Part shown: positions 5,834 to 10,537 of the stretch, one piece after another
Position numbering within the stretch: position 1 is the first letter of the stretch
Layout of the letters: each line of letters begins with the position of its first letter
Source of the DNA: Spartobacteria bacterium
GTDB lineage: Bacteria; Verrucomicrobiota; Verrucomicrobiae; Chthoniobacterales; UBA6821
Assembly (NCBI GenBank): GCA_003136515.1
Contig: PLEU01000159.1
Span: 6,607 to 17,143 of the forward strand
Length of the DNA stretch: 10,537 nucleotides
Direction: 5' to 3'
Notes under the pieces: model-generated
What the model saw: the letters and a program-made list of their open reading frames with translations, nothing else
Told to the model about the DNA's origin: nothing
Database searches by the model: none
Position numbers and translations under genes: made by a program

Positions 5834-5856
5834 GACACCCGGGTTCCGGCTGTGTC
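5834..5856 (+). other. second hairpin in the prfA leader
   Basis: GACACCCGG at 5834-5842 can pair with CCGG (5846-5849) and GTGTC (5852-5856), with a GTT loop and a two-base CT bulge, giving 9 pairs. It lies 24 bases before the prfA start. Together with the preceding hairpin, most of the rpmE-prfA gap could be folded. Possibly chance; no known leader family is recognised. Confidence 0.25.
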
Positions 5857-5880
5857 AGGCGGCTCCTTGACTGATCCGCC

Positions 5881-6975
5881 ATGAATTTAGATTTCACCCC
5901 CCTCATTGCCAAGCGTCGCCAGCGCTTTGAAGAACTGGAGAAGCTCATCACAGACCCTTCCCTCTTCGACGACGCCGCTAAGGCTCGTGAAATTTTGCGG
6001 GAACATGCGCGGATGAAGGAGCTGATCACTACTTGGGATGAGCTGGAAAAAAGCCGACGGCAGTTGACTGAAAACGAAGCATTTGCCTCTGGAACTGATG
6101 CTGAAATGGCCGAGCTCGCCAACGTGGAGATCGAGGAACTCTTGACCAAAATTCCCAAGCTTGAACAGGCGGTGATGCTCTCACTGCTCCCTCCCCAACC
6201 GGATGATGACCGTGATGCCATCGTCGAAATCCGAGCCGGTGCTGGAGGCTCCGAAGCGGCGATTTTTGCAGGCGATCTTTACCGGATGTATGCCCGCTAT
6301 GCAGAGGCGAACGAACTCAAACAGGAATTAATCGAAGCGAGCCCGAGCGATGCCGGAGGTTATAAGGAAGTGATTTTCCAGATCAGCGGCATAGATGTCT
6401 TCCGCCGCCTGCGCTATGAGAGTGGAGTCCATCGCGTGCAACGCGTGCCAACCACCGAGGCGCAGGGACGCATTCACACCTCCACCGCCACCGTGGCGGT
6501 GCTACCAGAGGCGGAAGAGGTAGATATTGAGTTGCGCCCTCAGGATATCCGCATTGAAGTCTGCCGTGCAGGGGGCCCGGGAGGACAGGGGGTCAACACC
6601 ACTGATTCGGCTGTGCAGGTGTTGCACATCCCCACAGGCAAGATCGTACGATGCCAGGATGGGCGAAGCCAGCAGAAGAACAAAGAGAAGGCTCTTACCA
6701 TTCTCCGTTCGCGTCTCCTAGAAGAGAAGAGGGAGCAAGAGGCCCAGAAGTATGCGGCACACCGCAAGAGTCAGATTGGATCGGGAGGACGTGAAGAGAA
6801 AATCCGCACCTACAATTTCCCGCAAAATCGTCTCACCGATCACCGCATTGGCCTTACCCTCTACAATCTCGACCGTGTGATGGAAGGGGAGATCGCCGAG
6901 CTTATCGCCACCATTGAAGCCGCCGACACGCAGGAGCGCTTGGAATCCTCCGTCACGGATACCCCCGCGGCCTGA
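5881..6975 (+). CDS. prfA: peptide chain release factor 1
   Basis: A 364-residue class I release factor that recognises UAG and UAA in the ribosomal A site and triggers peptide release. The stop-codon reading motif is PTT at residues 190-192 (VQRVPTTEAQGRIHTS), a PxT tripeptide as in RF1; RF2 would carry SPF. The GGQ catalytic motif is at 234-236 within RAGGPGGQGVNTTDSAV, and RCQDGRSQQKNK at 257-268 is also conserved. The residues around GGQ are Pro before and Gly after, where E. coli RF1 has Ala and His. Length and the N-terminal helical domain (1-110) are normal. The start at 5881 follows CCGCC with no Shine-Dalgarno. prmC, whose product methylates the GGQ glutamine, begins two bases after the stop, so the two are surely co-transcribed. 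Confidence 0.97.
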   Translation: MNLDFTPLIAKRRQRFEELEKLITDPSLFDDAAKAREILREHARMKELITTWDELEKSRRQLTENEAFASGTDAEMAELANVEIEELLTKIPKLEQAVMLSLLPPQPDDDRDAIVEIRAGAGGSEAAIFAGDLYRMYARYAEANELKQELIEASPSDAGGYKEVIFQISGIDVFRRLRYESGVHRVQRVPTTEAQGRIHTSTATVAVLPEAEEVDIELRPQDIRIEVCRAGGPGGQGVNTTDSAVQVLHIPTGKIVRCQDGRSQQKNKEKALTILRSRLLEEKREQEAQKYAAHRKSQIGSGGREEKIRTYNFPQNRLTDHRIGLTLYNLDRVMEGEIAELIATIEAADTQERLESSVTDTPAA

Positions 6976-6977
6976 TC

Positions 6978-7832
6978 ATGGAAATGATGTCTCTGCTGGA
7001 GGTGTTGCAGGGTGCTGCAGAGTTCCTCGACAGGCAGGGAGTCGAGCAACCACGGCTTAATGCCGAGCATCTACTTGCCCATGTGCTCCGGGTCAAACGA
7101 TTGGAACTCTACCTCCAGTTTGACCGCCCCCTTGGAGAAAAAGAACGGGCCCCACTCCGTGATCTTGTGAGGAAGCGGGGTAAGGGCGTTCCTCTCCAAC
7201 ATCTTCTAGAAACGGTGGAATTCTGTGGCAGGACTTTCCGGTGCGATGCTCGCGCCCTTATCCCTCGGCCTGAGACAGAGCAACTTGTCGAACGTGCCAT
7301 GAGGTACAAGACTTCATCGTCACACCCTCGCTCCATCCTCGATGTCGCCACGGGAAGCGGTATCATAGCCCTCACTCTTGCCTTGGAGTACCCCGAAGCC
7401 AAAATCACAGCTACCGATATCTCCAAAGAAGCTCTCTCACTGGCCCGGGAAAATGCTCTCCTTCTCGGGGTGACAAGGGTTCAGTTTTTTGAAGCGGATC
7501 TCCTTCCACCACTACAGGAAGATGGCCGTTTTAATCTTATCATAGCCAATCTGCCCTACATCACCTCGGCAGAAATTCCCACACTCTCTCGGGAGGTTCA
7601 GTTCGATCCAGCACTTGCTCTCGACGGGGGGGGAGAAGGCCTCGATCTGATTCACCGACTTATCCCGTTGGCAACAACTAGACTGGTTCCAGGTGGACAT
7701 CTCCTGCTGGAGATTGGCAAAGATCAGGATCGGCAGGTTATAGAGTGCCTCGCACGGCATAATTTTAGCGACATACTGGCCCTTCCCGACTACCAAGGTG
7801 TCTTGAGATTCATCGAAGCATCTCATGGTTAA
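6978..7832 (+). CDS. prmC: release factor glutamine N5-methyltransferase
   Basis: A 284-residue cytosolic SAM-dependent methyltransferase that modifies the GGQ glutamine of RF1 and RF2, increasing release efficiency. An N-terminal helical domain (1-80) is followed by the substrate-side motif ARALIPRPETEQLVE at 91-105. The SAM-binding loop LDVATGSGIIAL is at 121-132, the acidic strand end TATDIS at 144-149, and the active-site motif NLPY at 191-194 in IIANLPYI. Most PrmC proteins have NPPY; Leu at the second position leaves Asn, the second Pro and Tyr intact. FDPALALDGGGEGLDLIHRL at 209-228 is a further PrmC landmark. Three nearby ATGs (6978, 6984, 6987) could each be the start; 6978, two bases after prfA, fits coupling. 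murA follows 23 bases later. Confidence 0.94.
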   Translation: MEMMSLLEVLQGAAEFLDRQGVEQPRLNAEHLLAHVLRVKRLELYLQFDRPLGEKERAPLRDLVRKRGKGVPLQHLLETVEFCGRTFRCDARALIPRPETEQLVERAMRYKTSSSHPRSILDVATGSGIIALTLALEYPEAKITATDISKEALSLARENALLLGVTRVQFFEADLLPPLQEDGRFNLIIANLPYITSAEIPTLSREVQFDPALALDGGGEGLDLIHRLIPLATTRLVPGGHLLLEIGKDQDRQVIECLARHNFSDILALPDYQGVLRFIEASHG

Positions 7833-7855
7833 AAATAAGGATAACAGACCAGATC

Positions 7856-9115
7856 ATGGATAAAATTCTCGTGCATGGGGGGCGACGCCTTGAAGGGGAA
7901 GTCCGTATTGGCGGCTCTAAAAATTCTGCACTTCCCATCCTTGCCGCCACACTCCTTACTAGGGAGCGCTGTGTCATCGACCGGGTTCCCGACCTGAGCG
8001 ACATCCATTACATGCTCACCATTCTGGGACGTCTCGGCTGCGAAGTGGAGAGGGCCAGCGGTGTAGTCCAAGTACGCGCCGAAAAGATTCTTACCGAGGC
8101 TCCCTACGAGATTGTCCGCAAGATGCGCGCCTCCGTCTGCGTCCTTGGCCCCTTGCTAGGCCGTGAAAAGGCCGCCCGCGTCTCTCTGCCTGGCGGCTGC
8201 GTTATCGGTGACCGACCGATAGATCTTCATCTCAAGGGATTTGAAGCGCTCGGAGCCACCGTAACGGTGAAAGGGGGCGATATTCTTCTGGAGGCCAAGG
8301 CTCTGAAGGGAGCCCGGATCAATCTCCGGGGGCGGCATGGCCCGACCGTGCTCGGAACTGGGAATATCATGATGGCTGCTGTGCTGGCCGAGGGAACAAC
8401 CGTGATTGAAGGAGCCGCTGAAGAACCCGAAGTTGTTGATCTCGCACTTTTCCTGAGTTCCATGGGTGCCAATATATCCGGTGCTGGCACCCAGCATCTT
8501 GAGATTGAAGGTGTCAAAGAACTTCACGGAGCGAGTCACAGCGTCATCCCCGACAGGATTGAGGCGGGGACATTCCTAGTGGCTGGAGCCATCTCGGGAA
8601 AGAAGGTCACCATCCGGCGCGCTGAGCCGAAGCATCTCGGCGCCGTGCTGGAAGCCTTGAAAAATGCCGGATTCGAGATCAGCCAAACCCAGGAAAGCGT
8701 CACGGTCTCTCCAAATGGCTCCCGCAAGCCGCTTCATTTGGAGACCATCCCCTACCCCGGTTTTCCCACTGACATGCAGGCCCAGTTCTGCGCCCTCCTT
8801 TCAACCATGGATGGCACCAGCGTCGTCACGGAGACCGTCTTCCCCCAACGCTTCATGCATATTGCAGAACTCAAGCGAATGGGAGCCAGCATTGAGCTGG
8901 ATGATCATCGCGCTACTATAAATGGAGTGGATCGACTCAGCGGCGCTCCCGTCATGGCAAGCGACCTGCGTGCCTCGGCAGCCCTAGTTCTAGCAGCCCT
9001 CCCCGCAGAAGGCATTACCGAGATCAACCGCGTCTATCACATCGACCGGGGTTATGAGGCGATAGATGAGAAGTTGAATGCTCTTGGCGCACATATCGAG
9101 CGCGTTAAAGTTTAA
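7856..9115 (+). CDS. murA: UDP-N-acetylglucosamine 1-carboxyvinyltransferase
   Basis: A 419-residue cytosolic enzyme of normal MurA length. It transfers enolpyruvate from PEP to UDP-GlcNAc, the first committed step of peptidoglycan synthesis. The N-terminus has [15 protein letters not shown] with Lys22 and Asn23, which bind substrate. The active-site loop is [18 protein letters not shown] with Cys115 at the same number as in E. coli. Cys115 is the residue alkylated by fosfomycin, so the enzyme is predicted sensitive; some bacteria carry Asp here. The general base is Asp306 in [11 protein letters not shown], and [13 protein letters not shown] near the C-terminus holds the conserved Arg. The two-domain inside-out alpha/beta barrel repeats are evident. 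AAGGA around 7837-7841 is a distant possible ribosome site. A MurA gene implies the organism makes a peptidoglycan precursor, informative for a PVC-type lineage. Confidence 0.97.
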   Translation: MDKILVHGGRRLEGEVRIGGSKNSALPILAATLLTRERCVIDRVPDLSDIHYMLTILGRLGCEVERASGVVQVRAEKILTEAPYEIVRKMRASVCVLGPLLGREKAARVSLPGGCVIGDRPIDLHLKGFEALGATVTVKGGDILLEAKALKGARINLRGRHGPTVLGTGNIMMAAVLAEGTTVIEGAAEEPEVVDLALFLSSMGANISGAGTQHLEIEGVKELHGASHSVIPDRIEAGTFLVAGAISGKKVTIRRAEPKHLGAVLEALKNAGFEISQTQESVTVSPNGSRKPLHLETIPYPGFPTDMQAQFCALLSTMDGTSVVTETVFPQRFMHIAELKRMGASIELDDHRATINGVDRLSGAPVMASDLRASAALVLAALPAEGITEINRVYHIDRGYEAIDEKLNALGAHIERVKV

Positions 9116-9208
9116 AGCTTTGACATTGGCGTGTGGAGGCCTTCCGCTTACTCACTTTAGGTTAAAGGCAACCACACACTCGCCGCTCCCACTAAAAGAG
9201 CCAAATCG
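9116..9208. other. convergent intergenic region murA / fumC
   Basis: 93 bases between the facing 3' ends. GGCGTGTGG at 9128-9136 can pair with CCACA (9172-9176) and CGCC (9181-9184) across a long loop with a four-base bulge. No compact stem with a T-run is visible for either direction, so how the two transcripts end is unclear; Rho-dependent ends or overlapping transcripts are possible. Confidence 0.3.
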
Positions 9209-10537
9209 CTAAGCGTGAGTCATATTTCTGGCCACAACCCAGGAATCAAACTCTTCCCCCGTCAGATAGCCCAAGGCCACCGCAGCCTCCTTCAGGCTGG
9301 TCTTTTCCTTATGAGCTTTTTTCGCAATCTTGGCGGCCTTGTCATAGCCGATGTGGGGATTGAGGGCAGTGACAAGCATCAATGAATTTTGGACATATCC
9401 GGCGATTTTATCCCGGTTAACCTCGATGCCAGTAACGCAATGTTCCGTGAAGGATAGGGCCGAGTCGGAGAGGAGCCGAACAGAGTGGAGAAAATTATGA
9501 ATAATGACCGGTTTAAAGACGTTTAGTTCAAAATTTCCTTGGGAAGCGGCCATGCCGATGGCTGCATCATTACCCATGACCTGCACAGCCACCATGGTGA
9601 CAGCTTCGCATTGGGTCGGATTCACTTTACCGGGCATGATGGAAGAGCCGGGTTCGTTCTCGGGAAGCGAAAGCTCGCCGAGTCCGCAGCGGGGCCCGGA
9701 GCCAAGCCAGCGGAGATCATTCGCAATTTTCATCAGGGAAGTGGCGAGTGACTTCAGTGCACCGCTTGCGAAGACAAACTCACCGTGGGAGGAGAGAGCC
9801 GCAAACTTATTTGGTGCGGAGATGAAAGGGAATCCGGTCAGTTCTGCAATATGAGCTGCTGCGGTGGCACCGAATTTCGGATGGGCATTGAGACCTGTGC
9901 CGACCGCCGTGCCTCCGATCGCAAGGGATTCTAATCCAGGGAGACTTTCCTTGATTCGTTCCAGATCGGAATCAAGCATTGCCACATAGCCGGAAAATTC
10001 CTGTCCGAGAGTCAGGGGCGTAGCGTCCTGAAGATGGGTGCGACCGATTTTTACGATATCGGCATATTCAACGGCCTTGGAATCGAGCGCAGCGCGAAGT
10101 TCCTTCACCGCAGGGAGGAGCCGTTCCCTGACGACCGTTACCGCCGCGATATTCATTGCCGTCGGGAAAGTATCATTAGAGGACTGCGACATATTCACAT
10201 CGTCGTTTGGATGGATCGGCTTCTTGGAGCCAAGAACTCCTCCGGCCATCTCGATGGCACGGTTGGAAATAACCTCGTTCGCATTCATGTTGCTCTGGGT
10301 CCCGCTGCCGGTCTGCCAAATGCGGAGTGGGAAGTGGTCGTTCAGCTTCCCCTCAATCACCTCATCGGCGGCGCGGCTGATGAGGTCGGCCTTTTCGGAA
10401 GAGAGCTTGCCGAGGTCACAATTGGCCAGGGCGCAGGCTTTCTTGAGCTGTCCCAAGGCCTTTATCAGTTCGGGTGGCTTGGTATCATTGCCGATGTCGA
10501 AGTGAATCAGCGAGCGGGCCGTCTGCGCGCCGTAGTA
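9209..10537 (-). CDS. fumC: fumarate hydratase class II, 5' end cut off by the window
   Basis: The frame is open from the window edge to the TAG at 9209-9211, giving 442 residues. It begins YYGAQTARS, so only about 18-20 N-terminal residues are missing. Class II fumarase is the iron-independent, homotetrameric TCA-cycle enzyme interconverting fumarate and malate. Counting from the first visible residue, GSGTQSNMN is at 77-85, [14 protein letters not shown] at 109-122, the catalytic His in GRTHLQD at about 168 and the SS loop [15 protein letters not shown] at 297-311. KVNPTQCE separates it from aspartase (KVNPVIPE) and from argininosuccinate lyase. The sequence is strikingly close to mitochondrial fumarases as I recall them ([20 protein letters not shown] near the C-terminus). 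The TTG at 10456 is not the start, since homology continues upstream of it. It is convergent with murA, so separately transcribed. Confidence 0.96.
   Translation of the reverse strand, partial: YYGAQTARSLIHFDIGNDTKPPELIKALGQLKKACALANCDLGKLSSEKADLISRAADEVIEGKLNDHFPLRIWQTGSGTQSNMNANEVISNRAIEMAGGVLGSKKPIHPNDDVNMSQSSNDTFPTAMNIAAVTVVRERLLPAVKELRAALDSKAVEYADIVKIGRTHLQDATPLTLGQEFSGYVAMLDSDLERIKESLPGLESLAIGGTAVGTGLNAHPKFGATAAAHIAELTGFPFISAPNKFAALSSHGEFVFASGALKSLATSLMKIANDLRWLGSGPRCGLGELSLPENEPGSSIMPGKVNPTQCEAVTMVAVQVMGNDAAIGMAASQGNFELNVFKPVIIHNFLHSVRLLSDSALSFTEHCVTGIEVNRDKIAGYVQNSLMLVTALNPHIGYDKAAKIAKKAHKEKTSLKEAAVALGYLTGEEFDSWVVARNMTHA

Noticed and set aside
5733..6221. 162-codon open frame on the - strand opposite prfA
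   Set aside because: Serine- and arginine-rich translation typical of the antisense of a coding region; it overlaps rpmE and prfA, both certain genes, and shows no family pattern.
10038..10505. 155-codon open frame on the + strand opposite fumC
   Set aside because: Lies fully within the conserved fumarase frame on the other strand, with low-complexity serine/alanine composition.
9209..10537. Aspartase or argininosuccinate lyase instead of fumarase
   Set aside because: The SS loop continues KVNPTQCE, the fumarase form, and the [14 protein letters not shown] and [10 protein letters not shown] stretches fit FumC.
1..10537. CRISPR arrays, tRNA or rRNA genes, insertion sequences, prophage genes
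   Set aside because: No regularly spaced repeats, cloverleaf-like segments, transposase motifs or terminal inverted repeats were noticed on reading; nearly all of the window is accounted for by housekeeping genes.

Overview
The window reads as a bacterial chromosome segment of moderately high GC, densely packed with housekeeping genes. All genes are on the + strand except the last. The protein sequences point to the PVC superphylum, most likely Verrucomicrobiota. The hints are an RF1 with a GGPGGQGVN tip, a PrmC with NLPY in place of NPPY, a mitochondrial-like class II fumarase, and few convincing Shine-Dalgarno sites. This placement is inferred from recalled family resemblance and is not the result of a search.

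Positions 1-5346 hold a closely spaced co-directional run. It contains the 3' end of proA (proline synthesis), acylphosphatase (acyP), an ABC-transporter ATPase with no permease beside it, dethiobiotin synthetase (bioD), a histidine phosphatase resembling yeast sedoheptulose-1,7-bisphosphatase, and a solitary RelE/ParE-fold protein. It ends with a class V PLP-dependent enzyme and a two-domain protein that looks like fused AhbA and AhbB (siroheme decarboxylase, NirDL-like). The last four genes are separated by only 37, 11 and 9 bases, so they may be co-transcribed. This run holds the least ordinary content of the window.

Positions 5347-5557 are the longest non-coding stretch, with a weak hairpin plus T-run that may end the first run.

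Positions 5558-9115 hold rpmE (ribosomal protein L31), prfA (peptide chain release factor 1), prmC (the methyltransferase that modifies the release-factor GGQ glutamine) and murA (first committed step of peptidoglycan synthesis). prfA and prmC form a functional pair of substrate and modifying enzyme, two bases apart. A strong 8-bp hairpin separates rpmE from prfA.

Positions 9209-10537 hold fumC (class II fumarase) on the - strand, convergent with murA and cut off at its 5' end by the window edge. I saw no tRNA or rRNA genes, CRISPR arrays, insertion sequences or prophage genes.
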